In this document: piece after piece, positions 1-5,232 of the stretch | How the letters are laid out: each line of letters opens with the position of its first letter | Position numbering within the stretch: the stretch's first letter is position 1 | Source: Methanobacterium sp. | GTDB lineage: Archaea > Methanobacteriota > Methanobacteria > Methanobacteriales > Methanobacteriaceae | Length of the DNA: 5,309 nt | Direction of reading: 5' to 3' | Assembly: GCA_003151535.1 (NCBI GenBank) | Contig: PLXT01000015.1 | Span: 2,748 to 8,056, forward strand | Translations under genes and position numbers: made by a program | Notes under the pieces: model-generated | Told to the model about the DNA's origin: nothing | Seen by the model: only the letters and a program-made list of their open reading frames with translations | Databases searched by the model: none

Positions 1-69
1 TTCTACCGTTTCTACAGTAGGTTTGAAAATTCTTTTCTCATCTAGCAGAACGGTTGTATTCTGTTTCAT
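1..69 (-). CDS. acs: Probable AMP-forming acetyl-CoA synthetase, N-terminal fragment (runs off the left edge)
   Basis: Only the first 23 codons lie in the window, reading MKQNTTVLLDEKRIFKPT and then VETVE. A short polar start followed by a 'LL-(D/E)-E-K-R-(I/V)-F-x-P' stretch is how I remember archaeal AMP-forming acetyl-CoA synthetases beginning. That enzyme activates acetate with ATP and CoA to acetyl-CoA in the cytoplasm, feeding acetate into biosynthesis. The ATG at 67-69 follows a partial Shine-Dalgarno (AGGT six bases upstream) and a good promoter further up, so this is a real gene start. From memory, Methanothermobacter carries acetyl-CoA synthetase fragments next to its thermosome gene, which would match this neighbourhood. 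None of the adenylate-forming motifs is visible, so the identity is an inference from a short N-terminus plus context. That a gene starts here is much surer than its name. Confidence 0.6.
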   Translation of the reverse strand, partial: MKQNTTVLLDEKRIFKPTVETVE

Positions 70-138
70 TTCTTTACCTGCCGTTAATCAATTCTTCATT
101 TACCTAATACAGTAACATTAATTAATTTGTGTATATTA

Positions 139-154
139 CTATATATATTTTTCT
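139..154 (-). promoter_or_regulatory. BRE + TATA box for the acetyl-CoA synthetase-like gene
   Basis: On the minus strand the sequence reads AGAAAAATATATATAG. An A-rich BRE-like stretch is followed by TATATATA, the arrangement bound by archaeal TFB and TBP. The TATA element lies about 70-75 bases upstream of the ATG at 69. Transcription would then start roughly 25 bases downstream of it, near position 117, leaving a leader of about 48 bases. A second weaker element, TTATTTATAA (near 166-175), lies between the two palindromes. Confidence 0.6.
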
Positions 155-186
155 ATGATTAATCATTATAAATAACGATTAATCAT
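155..186. promoter_or_regulatory. Paired palindromic operator-like sites (GATTAATCAT x2)
   Basis: ATGATTAATCAT at 155-166 is a perfect 12-bp palindrome. A second copy, ACGATTAATCAT at 175-186, keeps the palindromic GATTAATC core with one imperfect outer pair. The shared GATTAATCAT starts at 157 and 177, exactly 20 bp apart, or about two helical turns, which suits a regulator bound twice on the same DNA face. The proximal copy abuts the BRE of the minus-strand promoter. That is where archaeal activators of the Lrp family such as Ptr2 are known to act. The weaker TATA-like element between the two copies would instead suit a repressor. The binding protein is unknown. Confidence 0.5.
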
Positions 187-206
187 GTTAAATTATTTAT
201 TGAGTG

Positions 207-218
207 GTAAAAAAAAGG
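207..218 (-). terminator. Poly-T terminator of the M6 peptidase gene
   Basis: Eight consecutive A residues on the plus strand (209-216) give T8 on the minus strand, about 60 bases after the peptidase stop codon. A U-tract without a strong hairpin is the usual archaeal termination signal. It separates the peptidase transcript from the promoter of the downstream gene. Confidence 0.5.
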
Positions 219-272
219 ATTCCATATAATTTAATGTTCTTAAAAACTCGGATACTCAGTTAAATCGAATCT

Positions 273-1334
273 TTATTTTGACAATTTTTTCCTAGCATCC
301 ACATATCCCTGATGAAATCCATCTCTATAACCGTCTTGATAATTGATCAAGCATTCTTTCTCCTTAATTAATTTCAAACATTCATCTTCAGGTGGTTCTT
401 CACCAAGGGTCATAGTTCTTACAGTTTCCTCTTTAAAACTTGGAACAACTTTAATATCCCTAGGTGCGGGAGGCGTGTTTACACCATTCGTGACTGTACC
501 CATATCCACGACTGTACCCATATTTGCAGTCATTTGTAGATCTGATGTACTTATAGAATTAATAACCACACCCGATGGTGTATTATTATAAGTTCTGCTT
601 GGAGGGTTTGATTTATCATCAAAATTAGTGTTGTTGGTAACTCCAGGGTAAGGATCACCACTGTCTCCAGTTAAATCCTTTTGAGCAAGCTCTGCATCTT
701 CCAATTTTTCAACGTCCATCATGTTCTCCTTTAGTTCCTCATTACCATCGGACTGTTCCAGCGTCAAGAAGAAATTCTCAGGATCATGGTTAGGTGCTGA
801 ATATATACAATTATTTTCATTAATATGCCAAATTAATAGACCACTTGCAGGTAAAACTACATCAAATCCCTTTTGTTGACGATTTTCAACTAAAAAATAT
901 TCTTTTCCATTTGATCCATCAACCAATATTTTATATATTTTATTGTTAGGATCTGCATCGTTAACCGCTATTAAATTTTGCGCTTTTATAGATCCGTCTA
1001 TTATAGTAGGGTTTGTCCAGCCTAAATGAATCTTACACCATGCTGAAAGATGTGCGGGAGTTCTTCCACCATTGTTATGATCTCCTACGCCCATCAAACA
1101 CCAACCACCAACTATTGGAGAGTATCCATCATTATAAAGGTCTGGTAATCCTAATTGATGTCCGATCTCATGACAGAAACAACCCACATCATCAGAAGGT
1201 AGTTCAGGTATAATACTGTAATTCTTAGCCCAAATTCCAGGTGACACCTCAACAGGGTTCAACAACTTATCGGTGTGTGGTCTGATAAATTTAGCATTAA
1301 GTTTAGTATCCATTCCAGAACCTGCATAAACCAC
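273..1334 (-). CDS. M6-family (immune inhibitor A-like) zinc metallopeptidase, catalytic and C-terminal part
   Basis: This 353-codon frame carries the zinc-binding motif HEIGHQLGLPD at residues 55-65: two His ligands, the catalytic Glu and a downstream Asp. It is followed by a GGWCLMG segment (76-82), resembling the 'W-x-LM-x-x-G' stretch after the zinc motif in M6 peptidases. Residues 100-260 continue with family-like segments such as LGW, a YFLVENRQ strand and LLIWHI. Such enzymes are normally exported and degrade extracellular proteins. The GTG start at 1334 is probably not a true start. Codons upstream in the same frame, from 1358, read RDRITL and join smoothly to VVYAGSG, a conserved M6 strand, and the codons before that lie in the other frame as the 97-codon piece at 1334-1627. 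The C-terminal tail is low in complexity, then carries two Cys and ends in a Gly-x3-Gly-x3-Gly pattern (YRDGFHQGY). No cell-wall anchor or terminal membrane helix is seen. As annotated it lacks the first half of the fold and is unlikely to be active alone. Confidence 0.8.
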   Translation of the reverse strand: MVYAGSGMDTKLNAKFIRPHTDKLLNPVEVSPGIWAKNYSIIPELPSDDVGCFCHEIGHQLGLPDLYNDGYSPIVGGWCLMGVGDHNNGGRTPAHLSAWCKIHLGWTNPTIIDGSIKAQNLIAVNDADPNNKIYKILVDGSNGKEYFLVENRQQKGFDVVLPASGLLIWHINENNCIYSAPNHDPENFFLTLEQSDGNEELKENMMDVEKLEDAELAQKDLTGDSGDPYPGVTNNTNFDDKSNPPSRTYNNTPSGVVINSISTSDLQMTANMGTVVDMGTVTNGVNTPPAPRDIKVVPSFKEETVRTMTLGEEPPEDECLKLIKEKECLINYQDGYRDGFHQGYVDARKKLSK

Positions 1335-1627
1335 TAAAGTAATTCTATCTCTCCATCTTTAGCATAATCTGAAAAATTTAATTTATTCCCATTTTTAACA
1401 TTATTAAGAGCTTTTTCAACCAGTGATTGTGCTTTAACAAAATGACCATCGACCAGTGTTGTGTCAACATAGTTTGATCTGTTATTACTTGCCTCTAACC
1501 ATTCATCATGAACATATCCGTCTATTGTAAGTTGGTTCCATGATAAAACATCCATTAAAAATTGGAGGTATAATGGTTTAATCGTTTTAAATGGATTTTT
1601 TGCTGTATTAACAGGATTATTGTTCAT
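1334..1627 (-). CDS. M6-family metallopeptidase, N-terminal fragment (frame-broken, 5'-truncated)
   Basis: The 97-codon frame contains LQFLMDVLSWNQLTIDGYV (about residues 22-40), matching the 'Y-F-x-E-V-S-x-G-x-L-x-L-x-G-x-V' block in front of the M6 catalytic region. It then has a helix-like stretch and NFSDYAKDG, equivalent to the 'DFS-x-YD-x-DGDG' block. In this family that block is followed at once by '(A/T)LVVVHAG'. Here the frame instead runs into TAG at 1334-1336, while the expected ITLVVYAG lies one frame away, so this is the front part of the gene at 273-1334. The usual signal peptide and first strands ('VLLVDF') are absent. An in-frame TAA lies four codons before the ATG, and that DNA codes for the membrane protein on the other strand. 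The ATG context (AATAGGG-ATG) is a weak ribosome site. It is most likely a truncated remnant; the first 20 residues may not be genuine M6 sequence. Confidence 0.6.
   Translation of the reverse strand: MNNNPVNTAKNPFKTIKPLYLQFLMDVLSWNQLTIDGYVHDEWLEASNNRSNYVDTTLVDGHFVKAQSLVEKALNNVKNGNKLNFSDYAKDGEIELL
1336..1358 (-). other. Reading-frame break inside the M6 peptidase gene
   Basis: The upstream frame is open to TAG at 1334-1336, and the downstream frame is open only from 1358 (TAA at 1359-1361), so the switch must lie in these 23 bases. Re-reading one base near 1349 gives KDGEDRITLVVYAG, which restores an uninterrupted M6 consensus. No classic heptanucleotide slippery site is present. A one-base deletion, real or from assembly, is the simplest explanation. 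Confidence 0.65.
1564..1575 (+). promoter_or_regulatory. Strong Shine-Dalgarno + ATG upstream of the kinase membrane part
   Basis: GGAGGT (1564-1569) is followed three bases later by ATG (1573-1575), a good ribosome site. In that frame the ORF is only ATG GTT TAA. One frame over (start position a multiple of 3), the DNA from 1575 reads GLIVLNGFFAVLTGLLFIP, a convincing first membrane helix continuous with the 141-codon frame. One missing G in ATGGTTT would connect this start to that helix. The site could also be chance, because it lies opposite the peptidase fragment. Confidence 0.35.
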
Positions 1628-2045
1628 CCCTATTAATTATTATCTTCTGGATATTACTATTCCACCCATATATGACCCTTATTTAGGTTATACATTATTA
1701 GTCACAGATATATTACTCCTCTCATTCATTGGACTGATTTTATACAATTTCATTGGTAGATTAAGGATGGATGCCAAATATTCTTATATAAACATGGCCA
1801 TTATATTGATATTTGCGGTTATAACTGTTGTTTTGGGTGATATTTACTCATTCCCTATTATGACAGTGTTTACTGCGGGTAGTTTGTTACTTCTTGTACC
1901 CTTTATTTTGAATCTATGGACAGTTCATAAATATGGTTCAGACATGATTATAGAGGGTAACGAATTCAACAGACTGGTAAAATTATCAACCAAAACTCTT
2001 CCTTATGAATTACACTCATTATATACTGATTCATCTATCGGGTGA
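1620..2045 (+). CDS. Multi-pass membrane anchor, N-terminal part of a split Ser/Thr protein kinase
   Basis: This frame of 141 codons from TTG 1620 encodes three hydrophobic segments, at about residues 23-46 (YTLLVTDILLLSFIGLILYNF), 58-80 (NMAIILIFAVITVVLGDIYSF) and 83-101 (TVFTAGSLLLLVPFILNLW). A soluble linker of about 35 residues follows. The frame is open back to 1512, and the codons at about 1575-1640 give a further hydrophobic segment, so TTG 1620 is probably not the true start; the GGAGGT-ATG at 1564-1575 is a better candidate if a frame error is allowed. The frame ends with SSIG then TGA, and the kinase frame continues with EGGFGRV. Joined, they make SSIGEGGFGRVF, a textbook glycine-rich loop. 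The two ORFs therefore most likely make up one membrane-tethered kinase facing the cytoplasm. The membrane domain resembles no family I can name and may be a sensor or just an anchor. Confidence 0.6.
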   Translation: MFIPINYYLLDITIPPIYDPYLGYTLLVTDILLLSFIGLILYNFIGRLRMDAKYSYINMAIILIFAVITVVLGDIYSFPIMTVFTAGSLLLLVPFILNLWTVHKYGSDMIIEGNEFNRLVKLSTKTLPYELHSLYTDSSIG

Positions 2046-2844
2046 AGGAGGATTTGGACGTGTATTTAACGCCAAACGTCAGGACAATGTTGATATGGCC
2101 ATTAAAATACCTAAGAGTTTTGATAAAAAATCTGAGAAGACCTTTGTAACCGAAGTGTCCAACTGGAGCCGTCTTAACCATCCAAACATTGTGAAGTTAT
2201 TTGATTATAAAATTCTCCCAATACCCTATATTGAAACTGAATTCTGCGAAGGTAATGTTAAAAATGGTATGAAAACTCTAGAAGAATCTATTTCAATAGT
2301 TTATGACGTTGCAAAGGGACTTCAGTATGCTCACAGTAAAAATATTATCCATGGGGATGTGAAAATTTCGAATATCCTGATTAGGAATGGTGTAAATAAA
2401 ATTTCTGATTGGGGTTTAAGTAAACTTAAAACAGAAGATTCAGTGACACTTTCTGGTGCTACACCATCATATGCAGCTCCTGAACAAATATCTCAAGAAT
2501 TTGGTAGGGCAGATGAAAGAACAGATATTTATCGACTGGGAACAGTATTCTACGAGCTAATAACAGGTAGATTACCATTTAAGGGTGAAATTTCAGACAT
2601 ATACAGTTCAAGACTCAAGACTCAACCAGTACGTCCCATTGATATTAATCCAAACGCAAGTCTTGTTGATGGGATAATAATGAAATGTCTTAATAAAAAT
2701 AAGTCTGAAAGATTCTCAAATATGGGTGAACTATTAAAGAACTTGAGAAATACCGATCCACCTGTGATACAGTCAAGTTTGATAAATAATATATCCATTT
2801 CTTTTTATTTGTTAATTCAATCTTGGGGGAAAGTTGGTGAATAA
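2005..2844 (+). CDS. Hanks-type (eukaryotic-like) Ser/Thr protein kinase catalytic domain
   Basis: The frame encodes a near-complete protein kinase domain that transfers phosphate from ATP to Ser/Thr on partner proteins. Visible landmarks are the glycine loop GEGGFGRV (13-20), the ATP-binding Lys in AIK (34), the helix-C Glu (50), the catalytic loop HGDVKISN (116-123, Asp118, Asn123), DWG in place of DFG (135-137), the activation segment ending in APE (158-160), DIYRLG with the structural Asp174, and the subdomain XI Arg236. All residues needed for activity are present. HGD and DWG are variants of HRD and DFG; HGD-type loops are common in prokaryotic relatives. The ATG at 2005 has no Shine-Dalgarno and only 12 residues before the loop, whereas the overlapping upstream frame supplies a better start of the domain and a membrane anchor. 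Independent translation from 2005 is therefore doubtful. The end of the frame (a hydrophobic stretch, about 259-273) overlaps the next gene. No extracellular ligand-binding domain is attached. Confidence 0.88.
   Translation: MNYTHYILIHLSGEGGFGRVFNAKRQDNVDMAIKIPKSFDKKSEKTFVTEVSNWSRLNHPNIVKLFDYKILPIPYIETEFCEGNVKNGMKTLEESISIVYDVAKGLQYAHSKNIIHGDVKISNILIRNGVNKISDWGLSKLKTEDSVTLSGATPSYAAPEQISQEFGRADERTDIYRLGTVFYELITGRLPFKGEISDIYSSRLKTQPVRPIDINPNASLVDGIIMKCLNKNKSERFSNMGELLKNLRNTDPPVIQSSLINNISISFYLLIQSWGKVGE
2031..2046 (+). other. Reading-frame break / possible +1 shift site in the kinase gene (ATC GGG TGA A)
   Basis: The membrane-part frame reads TCA TCT ATC GGG TGA and the kinase frame reads GGT GAA GGA GGA TTT from 2041. 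Both frames are open across 1981-2042. Moving forward one base at GGG joins them as SSIGEGGFG, exactly on the kinase consensus. A peptidyl tRNA-Gly on GGG could re-pair with the overlapping GGT before a TGA stop, formally like the +1 site of bacterial prfB. One extra G in the GGG run would have the same effect, so a simple insertion is equally possible. Confidence 0.6.
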
Positions 2845-3250
2845 CGGATTGATATTAGGAATCATAGGTGGTGTAGCAGTTTTTATAATTTCCTTAACTC
2901 TGATTATGTATATAAATTCTGACCTTGACCAGAAGTTAATTGAAGAGATGGGTAGTGGAGTGCCAACAAATGTGATGTATAATCAAATTGACAACGACAC
3001 ACAAAACCAGAAGTCGATTGCAAAGGGAGATTTAGATTCCCATGTCATGAATCCTACTGATTGGGAAAAAAAGGGATTAGTAACAGATGATAATTATGAA
3101 TATTACATCCAGATATATAATTCTGAAATTGGATTTATTTCTAAATATAATCAAATAAGAAAGGAATATGTTACCGGTAAAATTTCTAAAGAAGAATTTT
3201 TAGAAGAGAGTAAGACAATACAAGATGATTTAAATAATTTTTCAATGTAA
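2834..3250 (+). CDS. Small single-pass membrane protein of unknown function
   Basis: About 138 codons. Residues 6-27 (LILGIIGGVAVFIISLTLIMYI) form one clear membrane helix. The first six residues are uncharged and the region after the helix is acidic (NSDLDQKLIEE), so the C-terminal 110 residues are probably outside the cell, although topology is not certain. The soluble part is polar and rich in Asn, Asp, Lys and Glu, and ends in a helical segment (ISKEEFLEESKTIQDDL). I recognise no domain. The start is ambiguous. TTG 2834 and GTG 2837 lie just after GGGGGA (2825-2829 plus A), and TTG 2849 lies eight bases after GGTGA (2836-2840). All start within or next to the end of the kinase gene, so translation is probably coupled to it, and a shared role at the membrane, as substrate or sensor partner of the kinase, is a guess from position only. 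No promoter of its own is visible. Confidence 0.65.
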   Translation: MVNNGLILGIIGGVAVFIISLTLIMYINSDLDQKLIEEMGSGVPTNVMYNQIDNDTQNQKSIAKGDLDSHVMNPTDWEKKGLVTDDNYEYYIQIYNSEIGFISKYNQIRKEYVTGKISKEEFLEESKTIQDDLNNFSM

Positions 3251-3258
3251 AAAAAAAA
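3249..3258 (-). terminator. T10 tract terminating the thermosome transcript
   Basis: Ten consecutive A residues on the plus strand (T10 on the minus strand) lie about 45 bases after the thermosome stop, a strong archaeal U-tract terminator. The run begins inside the TAA stop codon of the convergent 138-codon gene. Confidence 0.6.
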
Positions 3259-3259
3259 G

Positions 3260-3284
3260 AATGTAAGAAATGAAATGTAAGAAA
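3260..3284. repeat. Short tandem duplication, AATGTAAGAAA twice with a 14-bp period
   Basis: The 11-mer AATGTAAGAAA occurs at 3260-3270 and again at 3274-3284, so one 14-bp unit is repeated nearly twice. It lies between two convergent stop codons and encodes nothing. It probably arose by replication slippage. Confidence 0.6.
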
Positions 3285-3299
3285 GGAATAAAATCCTTT
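3282..3299. terminator. Small hairpin between convergent genes
   Basis: AAAGGA (3282-3287) and TCCTTT (3294-3299) form a 6-bp stem with a six-base loop just before the thermosome stop at 3302. It sits between two convergent genes and may help end or protect both transcripts. The stem is short and AT-rich, so its role is tentative. Confidence 0.3.
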
Positions 3300-3301
3300 A
3301 A

Positions 3302-4945
3302 TTACATCATTGGTGGCATACCGCCAGGCATACCACCCATTCCACCCATTCCTTCCATACCACCCATATCAGGTTCTCTTGGAGTTGAGGATGCAATTAC
3401 ATCATCGATCCGTAGAATCATTTCAGCTGCTTCAGCTGCTGACTGGATTGCTTGTTTTTTAACTCTGTGTGGTTCGATTACTCCAGCTTTGTACATATCT
3501 CGTACTTCACCTTTGAATACATCGAGACCCATGTAGAGGGATTTTTCGTGTGCTGCACGTAGATCCACTAGGGAGTCTATGCTGTCGAGTCCTGCGTTTT
3601 CAGCGAGTGTTTTTGGTACAACTTCGAGTGCTTCTGCAAATGCTGCAACTGCAAGCTGTTCCCTTCCACTTATGGTGTCAGCGTACTCTTTTAAGCCTCT
3701 TGCTATTGATATTTCTGCTGCTCCACCACCAGCCACTACTTTACCGTCTTCAACTGTAGCTGCGACTACACCTATTGCATCGTCAACTGCTCTTTCAATC
3801 TCATCTACAACATGGTCTGTTGAACCCCTTACAAGGAGTGTTACTGATTTAGGATCTTTACATCCTTCCACAAAGATCATTTCGTCGCCTGAGATCCTTT
3901 TCTCTGCAACTGATCCAGCGTCTCCTAAGTCTTCAAAAGACATGTCTTCAATGTTTGATACTACTTTAGCACCTGTTGCTCTCGAGAGTTTTTCCATGTC
4001 GGACTTTTTAACCCTTCTAACAGCCATTACACCTGCTTTAGCAAGGTAATGTTGTGCGAGATCATCGATACCTTTCTGACAGAAGAGTACGTTAGCGCCT
4101 GCATCTTTAACTTTGCTGACCATGTCCCTTATCATCTGCTCTTCCTGTTCAATGAAAGCCTGCATCTGAGCCGGGTCTGTGATTCTGATTTCTGCGTCTA
4201 CTTCTGTTTCTTTCACTTCAATTGCACTGTTTAGTAGTGCGATTTTAGCGTTTTCAATACTTTTAGGCATTCCCGGATGTACCCTTTCTTTGTCTATGAT
4301 AACACCCTGAACTAGAGTTGACTCATCTACAATAGCACCATCTTTCTTTTCTATTTTGATGTGGTCAGTGTCAATATTGCCATCTTCTTGAACCTGTTTT
4401 ACAGCAGCGACTATTAATTCTGCTAATGGTTCTCTGGCTTTTTCAGTTCCCTTACCTGTCATTGCAGTCATTGCAACTTTCAGGAGAGTGTCCCTGTCGT
4501 CTGCGTCTATAGCTATGACGTTTAGGATTTCCTGTGCTTTTTCAGCTGCTTGTCTGTATCCCATTGCAATAATGGTTGGGTGTATATCCTGGTCTAGCAG
4601 TCCTTCTGCTTTTTTGAGTAGTTCACCAGCAATAATAACTGCTGTGGTTGTTCCGTCTCCTACTTCGTCTTCCTGGGTTTTTGCAACTTCTACTAACATT
4701 TTTGCTGCTGGGTGTTCTATGTCCATCTCTTTGAGTATGGTCACACCATCGTTAGTCACAACAATATCTCCTAATGAATCGACAAGCATCTTATCCATTC
4801 CCTTAGGACCTAGGGTTGTTCTGACTGTTTCTGCAAGTACTTTTCCTGCTAGGATATTCATCCTTTGAGCATCTTTTCCTAAAAACCTGTTGGTACCTTC
4901 AGGTAATATTAAAACTTGTTGGCCTTGGCCGCCTAATTGTGCCAC
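3302..4945 (-). CDS. thsA: Thermosome subunit (group II chaperonin, CCT/TCP-1 family)
   Basis: At 547 residues this is the usual length for an archaeal chaperonin subunit. It assembles into two stacked rings in the cytoplasm and folds proteins in an ATP-driven cycle with a built-in lid. Equatorial-domain nucleotide motifs are all present: TLGPKGMDKML (44-54), NDGVTI (65-70), GDGTTT (96-101), the acidic pair before IGVVAATVEDG (388-400) and GGGAAEI (406-412). The middle (about 150-400) holds the intermediate and apical domains with the helical protrusion region. The tail is a Gly/Met-rich repeat (GGMEGMGGMGGMPGGM) ending in PPMM, typical of group II chaperonins and disordered inside the ring. 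The start is GTG at 4943-4945, directly after GAGGTGATACT, and MAQLGGQGQQV is a standard thermosome N-terminus. It is a single gene with its own promoter and terminator and shows no damage. Whether it corresponds to the alpha or beta paralogue cannot be decided here, so the symbol is only the generic family choice. Confidence 0.97.
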   Translation of the reverse strand: MAQLGGQGQQVLILPEGTNRFLGKDAQRMNILAGKVLAETVRTTLGPKGMDKMLVDSLGDIVVTNDGVTILKEMDIEHPAAKMLVEVAKTQEDEVGDGTTTAVIIAGELLKKAEGLLDQDIHPTIIAMGYRQAAEKAQEILNVIAIDADDRDTLLKVAMTAMTGKGTEKAREPLAELIVAAVKQVQEDGNIDTDHIKIEKKDGAIVDESTLVQGVIIDKERVHPGMPKSIENAKIALLNSAIEVKETEVDAEIRITDPAQMQAFIEQEEQMIRDMVSKVKDAGANVLFCQKGIDDLAQHYLAKAGVMAVRRVKKSDMEKLSRATGAKVVSNIEDMSFEDLGDAGSVAEKRISGDEMIFVEGCKDPKSVTLLVRGSTDHVVDEIERAVDDAIGVVAATVEDGKVVAGGGAAEISIARGLKEYADTISGREQLAVAAFAEALEVVPKTLAENAGLDSIDSLVDLRAAHEKSLYMGLDVFKGEVRDMYKAGVIEPHRVKKQAIQSAAEAAEMILRIDDVIASSTPREPDMGGMEGMGGMGGMPGGMPPMM

Positions 4946-4956
4946 AGTATCACCTC
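4946..4956 (-). promoter_or_regulatory. Thermosome ribosome binding site
   Basis: The minus strand reads GAGGTGATACT-GTG. GAGGTGAT is complementary to the archaeal 16S rRNA 3' end and lies three bases from the start, which fixes the GTG at 4945 as the start codon. Confidence 0.85.
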
Positions 4957-4992
4957 TTTTTGTATATGTAATTCATTAGTGGGTTAGAGGTT

Positions 4993-5012
4993 CTATAAAT
5001 AGTTTGTGATCG
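4993..5012 (-). promoter_or_regulatory. Thermosome promoter (BRE/TATA)
   Basis: The minus strand reads CGATCACAAACTATTTATAG: an A-rich BRE-like CACAAA followed by CTATTTATAG as the TATA element. It is centred about 52 bases upstream of the start codon, so transcription would begin near 4970 with a leader of about 25 bases. No known heat-shock operator (for example a Phr-type site) could be recognised. Confidence 0.6.
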
Positions 5013-5103
5013 GGCTTTTTTACTAAACTTTTCTGTATCGAAACCCTTAGATTATCTTCGTAGATTATTATATATTGATATTTATGAAATATTAGATTTT
5101 GAT

Positions 5104-5132
5104 ATTTAACAACTCTAATATCGATGTTAAAT
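5104..5132. repeat. Inverted repeat ATTTAACA / TGTTAAAT in the intergenic region
   Basis: ATTTAACA (5104-5111) and TGTTAAAT (5125-5132) are perfect 8-bp reverse complements with a 13-base spacer. Nearby, TTGATATTTA occurs twice (5075-5084 and 5099-5108, 24 bp apart). The intergenic stretch 5013-5232 is otherwise featureless and very AT-rich. In such DNA these repeats may be chance, but their place about 100 bases upstream of the thermosome promoter allows a regulatory role. Confidence 0.25.
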
Positions 5133-5215
5133 TCTAAATAAAATATAACACGTGGAAGGTAATACTCATAAAATGAAAAATAAATTGATAATGGTGTGTT
5201 ATAATTTAAATATAA

Positions 5216-5223
5216 TAAAAAAT
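5216..5223 (-). terminator. Poly-T tract after the right-edge gene
   Basis: Six A residues on the plus strand (5217-5222) give T6 on the minus strand, 11 bases after the stop codon of the partial gene at the right edge. This is a modest archaeal terminator and suggests the gene is not co-transcribed with the thermosome. Confidence 0.35.
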
Positions 5224-5232
5224 TTTAGGGTC

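Noticed and set aside
343..1213. Plus-strand open frames of 66 and 82 codons opposite the peptidase
   Set aside because: They are antisense shadows of the peptidase frame and have no domain features or start signals.
273..3250. Mobile element or integrase-borne island
   Set aside because: No transposase, integrase, tRNA, terminal inverted repeats or target duplications were found at the block edges, so insertion is inferred from context only.
3312..3370. Short tandem repeats near the thermosome 3' end
   Set aside because: They are the codons of the Gly-Gly-Met tail, a normal feature of group II chaperonins.
3270..4868. Several plus-strand open frames of 60-156 codons opposite the thermosome
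   Set aside because: They are antisense shadows of a highly conserved gene, with Ser/Pro-rich low-complexity translations and no ribosome sites.
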